Shown: positions 53,046 through 63,343, counted from the first letter of the stretch. The stretch: DNA of 64,000 nucleotides from Saccharofermentans sp. (GCA_024692235.1 JAILMW010000010.1:62001-126000); one strand, 5' to 3'. Translations and numbers: made by a program. The notes: generated by a model not told the origin, from the letters alone.

Positions 53046-56000
53046 TCACATCATGTCCGTGATGCGTTTCTTTATTGCCTTTGTGATCTCTTCGTCAGAC
53101 TTTCCGTCACATATAAGAGGTGAACCGAACCTTATTGTAAGCTGATACTTTCTCATATTCTTACGGTCATATCTACGGGGATACTTACTTCCTATGGGGA
53201 ATATTACTCCTGCTCCCCTTATGCACACAGGTACGATCTCCACACCTGTCTTACGGGCAATATAAGCGGCTCCTCTTTTGAACTCTCCCAGCCTTCCGTT
53301 CCTTGTCCTGGTACCTTCCGGATGGATAAGAAGATATCTCATATCTCCCTTAAGAGCTCTTATCGCCATGTCTATGGCAGGAGCGGCATCTCCTGTCCTG
53401 TCAACGGGGATCCCTCCCGTTACATTAAATATCCTTCCGGTGGCGATATCTTCCATGAACTCCTTGGCAGCAATAGTACATGCATCCTTAATATCTATCC
53501 TATCCGACAGAGAAGTCCATACGAACAGGGGATCTGCCATGCTCTCGTGATTAGGACAGAAGATATACTTACTGCCTTCCTTTATATTCTCCAGGCCTTC
53601 GACCCTTACATCGTATGTCTTTAAGATAAGGGACGATATCCTCTTAAAGAAAGAGATGTCTGAAGGTGTCCTTTCTGCGGGATATATAATGCCGTGATCC
53701 TCTTCTTTGGAAGAAGCAGATAAAGCCAGAGCTCTTATAGTCCTTAATGTATATATATCCCTGACGTCTACGGAAATACCCGCATCTGCTGCAAAAGATA
53801 CGAATTCCATGGCACTTAAGCTGTCTCCGCCAAGCTCGAAGAAGTCATCATCTATGCCCACTGCAGGAAGCTTTAGAACAGAGGAGAGTACCTGACACAA
53901 TATCCTTTCGTCATCGCTTGAAGGAGGTGTAACAGACCTTCCCGAGAAAGTGTCGAAAGACACGTCCGGCAGAGCCTTGCGGTCGATCTTTCCGCTTCCG
54001 GTCATAGGCATGGTATCGACTTTTATTATCCTGTGGGGGACCATATAGGAAGGTAGCGACTCCTGAAGATATGCCCTCATCTCCCTTTCGCTGACCAAAG
54101 AAGAAGAAGTATAGTACGCGGCAAGACGCGGTGTCTCAAGCTTATCCTTTATGCACTTAACTGCTGCCAGGTCAACACCTTCCATGGAAGTCATCTTACA
54201 CTCTATCTCACCGATCTCTATACGAAGTCCTCTAAGCTTTATCTGGTTGTCCCGCCTTCCGCAGAAGATAATATCGCCGTCAGGTCTTATATATCCCATG
54301 TCGCCCGTGCGATACATCTTGCCTCCCTTGGGATCTTCCAAGAACCTCTCGGAAGTGATCTTCTGATGGCCCGGGTATCCGACTCCGACGCCGTCACCGG
54401 AAATGACGATCTCTCCTTCTATCCCCACGGGCCTAAGAGACATATCCTCACCGACTATGCTTATCCTTGTATTGGCAATGGGGCGTCCTATGGAGATCTC
54501 TGTACTGTCAATAAACTTGTAAGAAGACCATACCGTAGTCTCGGCAGGGCCGTAGATGTTGTATATATCGGCATCTGTTATAGACCGAAGATCGGAAAGG
54601 AGCGAAGAAGTAAGTTCCTCTCCTCCAAGGATCAGCTTCTTTATGCCGCGAAGAAGATCCCTTTTGCCTCCGATAAGAAAGCTTCTCATCTTGGTGGGAG
54701 TAGTCTGGAGCACATCCGCGCCCTGCTCCCTTATAAGGGAAGCAAGCTTCTCTCCGTAGAGAGCCTCGTCATCGTCTGCAAGGACGATCCTTATGCCGTT
54801 AAGAAGCGACAATATGCTCTCCGTCACGAAGATATCGAATACTATATTGGTGACGGACACTATAGTATTCTTATCCTTTATTATCCCGCCCGCTACATTA
54901 AGGTCGTTACGGGCGCAGTAGTTCATTACATTATGGTGGGTAACGGCAGTGGGCTTAGGCTGTCCCGTGGATCCGGAAGTAAACACCATATAGCAGATAT
55001 CTTCAGCGGAAGATAAGGGCGGGACCGCACAGGAAGAAGGCTTTGCCGCTATATCCTTCATATCATATGATCTGACGCCGAATTCGTTAAGATCCCCGTC
55101 ATATCCCAATGTAAGCGCGATCTTGGAAGATACCGAAGATACCATCTGCCCTATCCTTTGAAGAGGATAGTCGGGAGATACGGGCATATATGCTCCGCCT
55201 GCCTTCAATACAGCCAGCATGGCAACTATAAGAAGCGGATCTCTTACGGAAACTATAGGAACGATATCGCCTCTTTGAAGACCCTCCTCCAGAAGAAATG
55301 ACGCCATATTATCAGACATATCGTCCAGCATCTTGTATGTGTATGACATCCCGTGGAAAAAAAGTGCGATATCTCCCGCATGAGAAGAAGCATATCTTCT
55401 GAAGGCCTCTTCTACCCTTATATCCTCGATATCTCTTAAGGTATCGTTAAATCCTTCAAGGAGCTCCTTCTCTTCGGAAGGCAATACGGACAGTTCCCTG
55501 ACCGGGGTATCGGGACAAGATACCAGCTGCTCCAGGATATACTGAAGGCGCTTTACTATAAGTCTTATCTCATCTTCGCCGTCGAAGCATCCCGTGCGGT
55601 ATTCCACAGTAAGCCTGTAATATGCGCTGTCGTCGCGATCGTCCACTATAAGCGCGAAGGGCACTTCCGAAGAACCGTTAGAGAGCCACTCGGTCTCTGC
55701 AGGGATCATGGTTCGGGAGTTATGGCAGTTCACCATCACATCGTAGATCCTTCCCGAATACCCCGAAGCGTCACGGATGACACGGGCTATGTCGGAATAA
55801 GGAAGTTTCCTGTGACGATAAAGCTCTCTGTGGGTAGCATATACACGTGCACACACCTCGCGAAGCGTATCGTCTTCTCCTACCTCTGCCGTAAGAGGAA
55901 TTGTGGACATAAAGCAGCCCGCCGTCTTCTTCTCGACAGCTCGGGCCCTTCCCGATATGGGAACTCCTATGGTCAAACGCTTGGAATCCCTGTTCGTACG

Positions 56001-56741
56001 TGAAAGATAAAGGAGCATCAGGCTCTCGAAGACGGTAGCCGGAGATATCCTGTTCTCCAGGACGAACCTGTTGATCGAAGCCGAGAGCTCCCCGGACAAA
56101 AGCTCGGAATACCTTACGGATGAAGCGCCCTTGCCGGTATCCCTTCCCATGGTACTGCTCTCGATCCCCTTGAAGTAACGCTCCTTCCAGAACTTAAGAT
56201 CCTCCCCGTAGGAAGCGGACGACATATATTCTTCTGTCTTCGTTATATAGTCTGAATACTTACCTTCGCTTCTCTCGGGAGCTTCTCCCGAAGATATGGC
56301 AACATATGCCTCGTATACCTGCCTTGCAAAGAGCGTGTAGCCCCAGGCGTCTGTTATCATGTGGCTTGCGGAGAGCAATAATCCCGTCCTGCCTTCCGCC
56401 TCGAAATGCAGTGCCCTGTACATCCTCTCCCCGTTGATCTCAAAGGGGATCTGCCCGTCCTTTACACAGTAGTCCCTGGCTTCTTTCAAAGAAGAAAAGG
56501 ACTTGAAGGCAACTTCCGCCTTCATATCCTTTATATACTGATATATTCTTCTGTCCTTTTGGGTAAATACAAGAGAAAACGCTTCGTTATCTGAGAGCAC
56601 ATAGGCGAACGCTTTATGGAAGGCCTCCCGCTCCAAAAGAGCGTCGAAGAGGACGACTCCGCAAAGCGTAGTTATGGCAGTATCCTTATAGAATCCCTGT
56701 AGTTCGGCCATGCCCCTTTGAGCAGGCGTAAGCTCTCTCAT
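53046..56741 (-). CDS. One-module NRPS (C-A-PCP) fused to a PlsC-type acyltransferase
   Basis: A 1231-residue multidomain enzyme. Residues 1-430: condensation domain with SHMITDA (126-132), where the first His of HHxxxDG is Ser but the catalytic His127 and Asp131 are kept. Residues about 440-930: adenylation domain with MVFTSGSTGQPKPTA, NIYGPAETT and YRTGDMGYI. Residues about 945-1015: carrier domain with FFELGGDSLSAMEF and its phosphopantetheine Ser. Residues about 1040-1231: PlsC acyltransferase with FCPNHESMADPLF (NHx4D) and HPEGTRTRNG. The pocket residues I read (D-I-T-Q-I-G-I-V-W) resemble the known glycine code D-I-L-Q-L-G-L-I-W. It could make an acylated amino-acid lipid. There is no thioesterase. 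Confidence 0.85.
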   Translation of the reverse strand: MRELTPAQRGMAELQGFYKDTAITTLCGVVLFDALLEREAFHKAFAYVLSDNEAFSLVFTQKDRRIYQYIKDMKAEVAFKSFSSLKEARDYCVKDGQIPFEINGERMYRALHFEAEGRTGLLLSASHMITDAWGYTLFARQVYEAYVAISSGEAPERSEGKYSDYITKTEEYMSSASYGEDLKFWKERYFKGIESSTMGRDTGKGASSVRYSELLSGELSASINRFVLENRISPATVFESLMLLYLSRTNRDSKRLTIGVPISGRARAVEKKTAGCFMSTIPLTAEVGEDDTLREVCARVYATHRELYRHRKLPYSDIARVIRDASGYSGRIYDVMVNCHNSRTMIPAETEWLSNGSSEVPFALIVDDRDDSAYYRLTVEYRTGCFDGEDEIRLIVKRLQYILEQLVSCPDTPVRELSVLPSEEKELLEGFNDTLRDIEDIRVEEAFRRYASSHAGDIALFFHGMSYTYKMLDDMSDNMASFLLEEGLQRGDIVPIVSVRDPLLIVAMLAVLKAGGAYMPVSPDYPLQRIGQMVSSVSSKIALTLGYDGDLNEFGVRSYDMKDIAAKPSSCAVPPLSSAEDICYMVFTSGSTGQPKPTAVTHHNVMNYCARNDLNVAGGIIKDKNTIVSVTNIVFDIFVTESILSLLNGIRIVLADDDEALYGEKLASLIREQGADVLQTTPTKMRSFLIGGKRDLLRGIKKLILGGEELTSSLLSDLRSITDADIYNIYGPAETTVWSSYKFIDSTEISIGRPIANTRISIVGEDMSLRPVGIEGEIVISGDGVGVGYPGHQKITSERFLEDPKGGKMYRTGDMGYIRPDGDIIFCGRRDNQIKLRGLRIEIGEIECKMTSMEGVDLAAVKCIKDKLETPRLAAYYTSSSLVSEREMRAYLQESLPSYMVPHRIIKVDTMPMTGSGKIDRKALPDVSFDTFSGRSVTPPSSDDERILCQVLSSVLKLPAVGIDDDFFELGGDSLSAMEFVSFAADAGISVDVRDIYTLRTIRALALSASSKEEDHGIIYPAERTPSDISFFKRISSLILKTYDVRVEGLENIKEGSKYIFCPNHESMADPLFVWTSLSDRIDIKDACTIAAKEFMEDIATGRIFNVTGGIPVDRTGDAAPAIDMAIRALKGDMRYLLIHPEGTRTRNGRLGEFKRGAAYIARKTGVEIVPVCIRGAGVIFPIGSKYPRRYDRKNMRKYQLTIRFGSPLICDGKSDEEITKAIKKRITDMM

Positions 56742-56813
56742 CTTTATAGATCCCCTGTATCAGTGCTGACAGGCTGATTATAGCACGAACGAACAAGACA
56801 AAGAGAAGAAAAC

Positions 56814-57614
56814 TCAGGAAGTTTCCCTGCTCTTCCCGCGGAAGACGGATGCGAGCATCACCGCCGCCAAGATCCATGCGCATACGATTGTCAGGATACC
56901 CGTCTCGCTGACATATAACATCTTATCTTCACCTGCGGTAAGGATACCGAATATACCCTGGTCGAAGTGATTATGTGCTGCATGAAGAAATGTAGAAGGC
57001 CAGATGCTCTTCGACTTATATGCAAGAACGCCCGAGATGATCCCGACAGGTACGATACAAAGGATAAATGCCGGGATCTTATACCATATGGGAGCACCTG
57101 TCATGTAATCCCCTGCGACCAATACGGGAACATGCCACAAAGCCCATATAAGACCCGAAGCAAAAAGGGTCTTCTTAAGGCCTGTCCTCTGAAGAAGAGC
57201 CGGGAACATAAAGCCTCTCCAGCCTATCTCTTCTCCTGCTGCGGAGAGAAGATTAGTGAATATACCGCTTATAAGAGGCAGGGCAAGATCCTTAACGATA
57301 ACTATGGGAGATACACCGCTATATGCAAAGTTATCAGGATGAATCATCCAGTAAATAACATAAGGCACGAGAAGATAGATAAAGGGGAACAGTATGCCCT
57401 GAAGAATATATCCGATCTTACTCCTTCTTATGCCAAGACGCCCCAAAACGCCTTTATTCTTGGGAACTGCAACGATCGCAGCGACGGCAGGTATCCACAT
57501 CATGAGAAGATAGAGCCACCCGGGACCTCCCGCGATGATACATCCTTCGACTATGACCGAAGCGGTTATAACGATGGCAAAGAAAACTCTTACAGACTTA
57601 TTAGTGTATTGCAT
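56814..57614 (-). CDS. CPBP family intramembrane protease-like protein
   Basis: A 266-residue protein with about eight helices. CPBP motifs: SAAGEEIGWRGFMFP, LIWALWHVPVLVAG and STFLHAAHNHFDQG. It is closest in pattern to the large plasmid-type CAAX-like proteins of Bacillota. AAGGAGAACGTACC precedes the ATG. It lies 72 bases upstream of the NRPS-PlsC gene in the same direction, so co-transcription is possible. A maturation or self-protection role for the NRPS product is only a guess. Confidence 0.88.
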   Translation of the reverse strand: MQYTNKSVRVFFAIVITASVIVEGCIIAGGPGWLYLLMMWIPAVAAIVAVPKNKGVLGRLGIRRSKIGYILQGILFPFIYLLVPYVIYWMIHPDNFAYSGVSPIVIVKDLALPLISGIFTNLLSAAGEEIGWRGFMFPALLQRTGLKKTLFASGLIWALWHVPVLVAGDYMTGAPIWYKIPAFILCIVPVGIISGVLAYKSKSIWPSTFLHAAHNHFDQGIFGILTAGEDKMLYVSETGILTIVCAWILAAVMLASVFRGKSRETS

Positions 57615-57743
57615 GGTACGTTCTCCTTATAAGGTTCACGTAATGTTAGCACCTTGCAACACAGCGTTTATGAAGTTTGGAAAGACATTATCTTAAGATT
57701 CGATTAATAAGGATCAGGACCTTAGCAATGACATTTATTGATG

Positions 57744-59534
57744 TCAGGTATCGTCAGTATACTCACACGACTCATCCCATTCGTCATCGGTGTATTCATC
57801 TTCTTCCCATTCCCATTCGCCCGAAGGATCCTCTTCAATATAATAATCGGTCGATTCGGTAGTCTCTGATACGGTCACGCTTCCGGTGGTCGGATCGAAG
57901 GACGCCTGTGTACCGTCATCCTGTAAAGTACCGACCTCGATCTCCTCGTTGATGACATTGTAATAAGTCGTGAATGTCTCTCTGGAGATCTCATTGCCGT
58001 TAGCATCGTATCTGACCTTATAGGAAGTAGCGGTCTTGGCATTATGACCTGTTCTGGTCGTATTGGTCTCACCGACATGCATCTCCGTATTCTGGACATA
58101 CGTAGTCTGATACTCGACTGTATCCACACTGTCGCCTGTGAATGTTATGTACTCACCGTTATCGAGCTTGTGGCCGTAGATGGCAACGGTGATCCTCATG
58201 GCGGAACTGTCATGATATGCGCTGATCACGATAGGATAGCCGCTGGTATTGGTGAATCTCAGATCCTGAGAACCCCAGTCGACAGCAGCATCGCAACCGT
58301 CATCTGCATACTTGGCAGGCCACTGGTGCGGATGTCTCTCGTTGATCTGAAGATCTGCCTTAACGGCGGACTCGTATACCATAGTGCTTACCTGGCAAAC
58401 ACCGCCGCCAAAGCCCTGCTCCGTAGCACCGTCAATGATGACGCCTGCCTCCTGATATCCGTTGGCGGCCGTTCTCTCTCCGACTGTACCGTTGAAGGAG
58501 AAGGATCCTCCCGCAGGGATGATCAGTCCGTTGATGGAGGAAGCAGCGGTAGCTACATTATTAGCTCGGCTGGCATTGGATGTACTGGTCGAAGATGACG
58601 TGGAAGATATGAGACCGAACTCGTTCTGGATCATGGAAGATGTGAGAGACGGCTCTGTGATATCCGCATTGACCGCTACGGTTCCGACATATGTTCCGCC
58701 GTCAAGAAGTGCCTTAACGTCACTTACGGCGGTATCGATATCGATATCGTAGCCCGACTGGGAATCGGTATATTCGAACTGACATGTCTGAACATTAAAT
58801 CCCGTGATGACAGCATCTACCGCCTCGCGGTCTAATGCATCCAGGACTCCGTGGACCTGCGTTGATATGTCTTCCGTATTGGGAGTATATGCCGTCTGAT
58901 AGGTAGCGGGAGTATCCTTAAGTGCCTCCCTGGCCACGAACATGGCAACAAGCTCCTCAGGAGTCTCCTCACCCGTGGGGATCAGGCTCTTAAATGCTTT
59001 ATCTACGACTTCAACGTCGTTGACTTCTATGGGGAGGGAACTGAGATCCACGGGATACTCTTGTCCGTCGAGAGTCAAAGTGACATTGATCTCAAGAGGA
59101 CGCTCGGGCTGATTGGCCTTGATGGCTGCCAGAGCCTCATCCTTGGTCATGCCGCTTACATTGATTCCGTTGATGATTATGCCTTCGGGGAATACATCCA
59201 CCGTCAGGTCAGCTATAAGTTCCTTACGAGTCATCTTGACCACGCTGCCGTCGGCAAGGGTGACTTCATAACGCTTCTGGAACACGCCTGCCGCAAGAAG
59301 GACTATAAAGGTAACGACCAGGACCGCGGCAGCAGCGATAACGGCAAGCTTTTTAAGCTTCTTCTGCCTCTTTTGTCTTACTCTGCTCCTGTAAGAAGTG
59401 TAACTTCCGCTGTACGCGGGCGCAGGTTCTTGAACCTGACTTCTCGTGTAATCATTCGAATAAGGTCCTACCGACCTTACTCCCGTCCTTGCAATGCCGG
59501 TATTCCTGCTTCCGGCATTCCCGGTCTTCTTCAT
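57744..59534 (-). CDS. VanW family membrane-anchored protein
   Basis: A 596-residue protein. It has a basic cytoplasmic tail (1-62), one membrane helix (about 63-85), a domain with LDGQEYPVDLSSLPIEV (YoaR/PG-binding type, about 110-290), and the VanW domain (about 315-470) with IPAGGSFSFNGTVGERTAANGY, GFGGGVCQVSTMVYESAVKA and ERHPHQWP. A short G5-like region and a very acidic tail follow. VanW proteins are linked to cell-wall polymers, but their activity is not established. AAGGGG lies nine bases before the ATG. It is a single gene. Confidence 0.9.
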   Translation of the reverse strand: MKKTGNAGSRNTGIARTGVRSVGPYSNDYTRSQVQEPAPAYSGSYTSYRSRVRQKRQKKLKKLAVIAAAAVLVVTFIVLLAAGVFQKRYEVTLADGSVVKMTRKELIADLTVDVFPEGIIINGINVSGMTKDEALAAIKANQPERPLEINVTLTLDGQEYPVDLSSLPIEVNDVEVVDKAFKSLIPTGEETPEELVAMFVAREALKDTPATYQTAYTPNTEDISTQVHGVLDALDREAVDAVITGFNVQTCQFEYTDSQSGYDIDIDTAVSDVKALLDGGTYVGTVAVNADITEPSLTSSMIQNEFGLISSTSSSTSTSNASRANNVATAASSINGLIIPAGGSFSFNGTVGERTAANGYQEAGVIIDGATEQGFGGGVCQVSTMVYESAVKADLQINERHPHQWPAKYADDGCDAAVDWGSQDLRFTNTSGYPIVISAYHDSSAMRITVAIYGHKLDNGEYITFTGDSVDTVEYQTTYVQNTEMHVGETNTTRTGHNAKTATSYKVRYDANGNEISRETFTTYYNVINEEIEVGTLQDDGTQASFDPTTGSVTVSETTESTDYYIEEDPSGEWEWEEDEYTDDEWDESCEYTDDT

Positions 59535-59622
59535 CTGTTGTAACCCCTTATCTTTATAAACCCGTTTCTTTATTACATACTTTCAAAAATCTTCCATAGC
59601 AAACTATAACTCCAATCAGCAT

Positions 59623-59663
59623 AAAAAAACAGTCCCCCTATATATAAAAATATCGAGGGACCA
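59623..59663 (-). terminator. Intrinsic terminator after the GGDEF/EAL gene
   Basis: Minus strand GGTCCCTCGATA, a T-rich loop, then TATAGGGGGACTG and seven T residues, about 40 bases after the stop. Confidence 0.75.
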
Positions 59664-59704
59664 TAAGATTTGACAAAATGACGATTCTTACCGGAAAGAG
59701 CCTT

Positions 59705-62700
59705 TTATCTTGAAGACTTGTTCTCCCATTTGACTATCTCTTCGGCCTGTAGCGGCTTAGCATAGTAGTATCCCTGGAAGCTCTCGACATGATACTTCTG
59801 AAGGATATCCCTCATGCCTTCCGACTCTATTCCTTCTACGCATACCTTGGCACCGAACAAAGATGCGAAGCCCGCGAAATACTTAATAAGCTCCCTCTCC
59901 ACTTCGTCCTCTTCTATACGCATTACAAAGCCTCTGTCTATCTTTATGATGTCAAAAGGAAGCTCCTTTACGATGCCGATAGAAGAGAATCCCGTACCGA
60001 AATCATCAAGCGCTACAAGGATACCTCTGGACTTAAGGCTTGCTATGACATTCTTCAGAAGGTCGATATCAAGGAGCCTGCATCTCTCCGTGACTTCGAA
60101 GCATATGTGCTCAGGCGGGTATCCTATGTCGTCGAGGACACGGAATACCATATCTACAAAGTCCAGCTTTTCGAGCTGTGTATAAGACAGATTGATATTG
60201 ATGACAAAGTCGGGATTCTTCTTTAAGATCCGCTTTGCCACGATAAGAGCCTCCCTTATGATCCATTCGCCGAGCTCCGGGAACAGCGGGTCGGACTCCA
60301 GAAGCGGAATGAACTGATCGGGCGGCACCATGCCGTACTTATCGTTCTTCCAGCGAAGGAGCGCCTCGGCTCCTATGAGCTTCTCGGTCTTGGCATCTAC
60401 GACAGGCTGGTAGAGAAGGTAGAATCCCCTGTAACCGTGCATTATGGAAGCACGGATCGCATGAAGCTTCTCTATCCTCTCCCTGTTATCCTCGTTAAGG
60501 TCATTGTGGAAGAGGACCATATCACCCTGATGGCGGGACTTAGACTCCACATAAGCAAAGTTCAGACAAGCATATACGGTCTGGAAATCGAGCTCAAAGC
60601 GGTCGAGCTGCAACGCACCGCAATTGACCTCGAGAAGGATCTTCCTGCCGTCGACCTGGAAAGATTCACGGAAGAATGTCCTGAACCGTGTATAAGATTC
60701 TTCCGCTGCCTCAGGGGAAGCTTCTGCGGAGATGATGGCAAACTTCGTTCCGTCCAGCCTGTAACAGCTTCCGTATTTGCCGGAGTAATCCAACATCTTT
60801 CTTCCGAAGAGCTGTAATACACGGTTACCGAAATGATATCCGTATACTTCGTTGATCTCCGAGAACTTGCTTATACCAACGATGAATATGAACCTTGATA
60901 CCTGTCTCTTAATAAAGCTCTCAAGATCCTCGAAGAATCCGTACTGATTACGAAGCCCCGTCAGAGTATCCACATGTCCCTGGGAATTGTTGCTCCTTAT
61001 GGTACCGACAAAGTAATCCGGGTCGCCGAAGTTATCCCTTAATACGATGCCCTTACAGGTACATACATCGTACTCACCGTCCGGCTTTCTGGCGCGGTAC
61101 TGCATATTGTGACCTGATGCGCTACCGGAGAAGATATCGGCTATACCCTTACGATAATCATCACGATCATCGGGATGGATGAATTCCTCCCATATATCAC
61201 CTGCACCGTACATATATTCCGAAGGCAATCCGTATTTATCCACTGCTGTCTTGGACCACTTGGAATAATCGAACTTCATGTCGCAGACATATACATAAGC
61301 CTCTTCGGAGACTACTTCATAAGAGCGGAAAAGAGCATCGAGAAGAGTTCTTCTGTCTTCCGTAATGAGCTTGATATTACCATTCGGATCGGAAGTATAG
61401 CTCTCGCGCAGGAACTTAAGACTCTTAAGGCGAGCTTTGTCCTGATACATAAGATCATCTGCTCTTCTGAACAGGTCTTCTGCTGTCTCGCCTTCCTCCG
61501 CACTATACTCGGCAAGTCCTGCTGCAATAACAGGACCCTGATCCAGTCTCATATTCTCCTCGGACAATGTCTTCAGGCGTTCCATCAGCACATTGCGATA
61601 CTCATAGTCATCATCCTTGAGGATAACACAGAACTCATCTCCTCCTATCCTGAAGACAGGGCTGTGGGAGAATATCCTGCAGATCACCTTAAATGCAGTA
61701 TTGATATGGTCGTCGCCGGCCTTATGCCCCTGTGTATCGTTTATGTATTTGAGCTCATTTATATCACAGATGACCATGGCATAAGCATCTCTTATGCCAT
61801 CTTCGATCTCTGTCTGGATAGCATTCTCCGCTTCGTGATAAGCGGTGATATTGCCTGCTCCGGTAAGGCTGTCGCGACGAGCTGCCTCGTTAGCTCTGGC
61901 AAGCATCAGAAGACGCTCCTGCTCTTCCTTTACATCCTTATCTCGATTCTCGATACAGATGATAAAATGTGTCCTGTCAGAAGACCATCTTATGGTCATC
62001 CTCGTATGGTGAGTCTGACCGCCTACGACCATACGGTAATCCTCCATCAGCTGTCTGCTGTTCTCAAGTCCCGTAATGAACTTATCTTTGTCAAGGAACA
62101 GCTTGATACGGGACCTGTCTTCAGGATGTATTAACCTGTCTGCATTTCTGTCGGCAGTACCGAAGAAGTCCTCGCCTTCTTCTTGTATCTCCAGCTCTCC
62201 GTACAGCTTATGTGTAGAATACTCGGTATAGTAATCACTGCCTGCATCCACATAGTAGATCATGTCATAATGAGCTGCCAGACTCTCGGCTATCTGCGCA
62301 TAGGTATCGCCGCTCGGTCCCTTATCCTTGTTTTTCCTGCGAGCCTCGACCTCGTCATCAATGCTCTCCATACAGACCAGAAGGTGCTTTCTGTCGCCGG
62401 ACAGCATTTCGGTATGCCGTACATACTTTACATGACCATCCACTACCAGACGGTATTCAAATGAATAGGAATTCCTGTTCTTCAGGATATCGAGGATAAC
62501 ATCTTTGTGATGATGCTCTATGAGATTCTCCCGATCCTCGGGATGTACATATTTCTTACTTCTTCTCCTGAACTCGGCGAAGAAATCATTACCTGTGACG
62601 GGGATGTTCATTTTCTCAGATCCGCTGTTAGAAGTGATCTCGGTATATTTATTCGTTTCAAGATCGATATAGTACAGCGTATCGTACTGAGCAGCAAGGC

Positions 62701-63163
62701 TGTCGGTTATCTGGTTGTATACTTCCTTCTGCCTGGCGGTTTCCCTCTCGGATTCCCTTCTGTGGTATTCCTCGTCGATATTTATGACACCGAGGATAAA
62801 GTAATCGGCATTATCGTCCAGTCCGCGGATCATGCGAAGTGAATGCCACACGGGCTTTCCTCCGATCATCAGACGGTAGTCGATGCTCTGCATGCTGCCC
62901 TTCTTCATGTCATTCAGGAGTCTATCCTTCTGCAGATCCTTCAGGAATATGCGCTGATCCTCTTTGTATATGACTTTCTTACAGTCACTGACGATATTCT
63001 TAAAGAAGTCATCTCCGCCCTGTTCCAGGCTAAGAGAGTGGAATTCGGGATTAACGGAGTACCAGTAATATTCATTTGTGACCGCGTTAACGTAATACAC
63101 GCTGGAATAATCCACGAGCAGAGCTTCGGCTATCTTTTTGAATACATCGTCCTGTATACTCAT
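59705..63163 (-). CDS. Multi-sensor cyclic-di-GMP protein: three PAS-like repeats, GGDEF, PAS, degenerate GGDEF, EAL
   Basis: An 1152-residue cytosolic protein. Three similar 130-residue PAS-like modules (about 1-135, 145-280, 285-415) share DDFF or EDFF, then HPEDR, then DYRLMIGG-type blocks. A full diguanylate cyclase follows with RIGGDEF (about 505-511), then a fourth PAS (FIHPDDRDDY), a second cyclase-like domain whose motif is LDGTKF (about 803-808), and a complete EAL phosphodiesterase: AEALLRW (about 932), DDFGTGFSS, IIKIDRG, CVEGIES. It could both make and break c-di-GMP. The ATG at 63163 (GGAGAGTTT) is chosen because a TATAAT box abuts the alternative ATG at 63217. Confidence 0.9.
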   Translation of the reverse strand: MSIQDDVFKKIAEALLVDYSSVYYVNAVTNEYYWYSVNPEFHSLSLEQGGDDFFKNIVSDCKKVIYKEDQRIFLKDLQKDRLLNDMKKGSMQSIDYRLMIGGKPVWHSLRMIRGLDDNADYFILGVINIDEEYHRRESERETARQKEVYNQITDSLAAQYDTLYYIDLETNKYTEITSNSGSEKMNIPVTGNDFFAEFRRRSKKYVHPEDRENLIEHHHKDVILDILKNRNSYSFEYRLVVDGHVKYVRHTEMLSGDRKHLLVCMESIDDEVEARRKNKDKGPSGDTYAQIAESLAAHYDMIYYVDAGSDYYTEYSTHKLYGELEIQEEGEDFFGTADRNADRLIHPEDRSRIKLFLDKDKFITGLENSRQLMEDYRMVVGGQTHHTRMTIRWSSDRTHFIICIENRDKDVKEEQERLLMLARANEAARRDSLTGAGNITAYHEAENAIQTEIEDGIRDAYAMVICDINELKYINDTQGHKAGDDHINTAFKVICRIFSHSPVFRIGGDEFCVILKDDDYEYRNVLMERLKTLSEENMRLDQGPVIAAGLAEYSAEEGETAEDLFRRADDLMYQDKARLKSLKFLRESYTSDPNGNIKLITEDRRTLLDALFRSYEVVSEEAYVYVCDMKFDYSKWSKTAVDKYGLPSEYMYGAGDIWEEFIHPDDRDDYRKGIADIFSGSASGHNMQYRARKPDGEYDVCTCKGIVLRDNFGDPDYFVGTIRSNNSQGHVDTLTGLRNQYGFFEDLESFIKRQVSRFIFIVGISKFSEINEVYGYHFGNRVLQLFGRKMLDYSGKYGSCYRLDGTKFAIISAEASPEAAEESYTRFRTFFRESFQVDGRKILLEVNCGALQLDRFELDFQTVYACLNFAYVESKSRHQGDMVLFHNDLNEDNRERIEKLHAIRASIMHGYRGFYLLYQPVVDAKTEKLIGAEALLRWKNDKYGMVPPDQFIPLLESDPLFPELGEWIIREALIVAKRILKKNPDFVININLSYTQLEKLDFVDMVFRVLDDIGYPPEHICFEVTERCRLLDIDLLKNVIASLKSRGILVALDDFGTGFSSIGIVKELPFDIIKIDRGFVMRIEEDEVERELIKYFAGFASLFGAKVCVEGIESEGMRDILQKYHVESFQGYYYAKPLQAEEIVKWENKSSR

Positions 63164-63218
63164 AAACTCTCCGACAGGCTCCTGATGAGTCATACTGATA
63201 AGTTTCTTAATACGCATA

Positions 63219-63224
63219 TTATAT
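63219..63224 (-). promoter_or_regulatory. Extended -10 promoter of the GGDEF/EAL gene
   Basis: TGATATAAT on the minus strand. It implies transcription start near 63212, inside the longest open frame, and so supports the start at 63163. Confidence 0.6.
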
Positions 63225-63343
63225 CAAAGGATAATGACAGTTTCCTCAGTTCACTTATCAACAAACCGTGAACGATATAAGAATATATTCACAAAAGAAC
63301 AGATCCGAACGTCAGCATCGGGATATATCAGAAGACAAAGATA

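Noticed and set aside
54366..55016. 216-codon plus-strand frame within the NRPS gene
   Set aside because: It is antisense to the adenylation domain, without ribosome site or family match.
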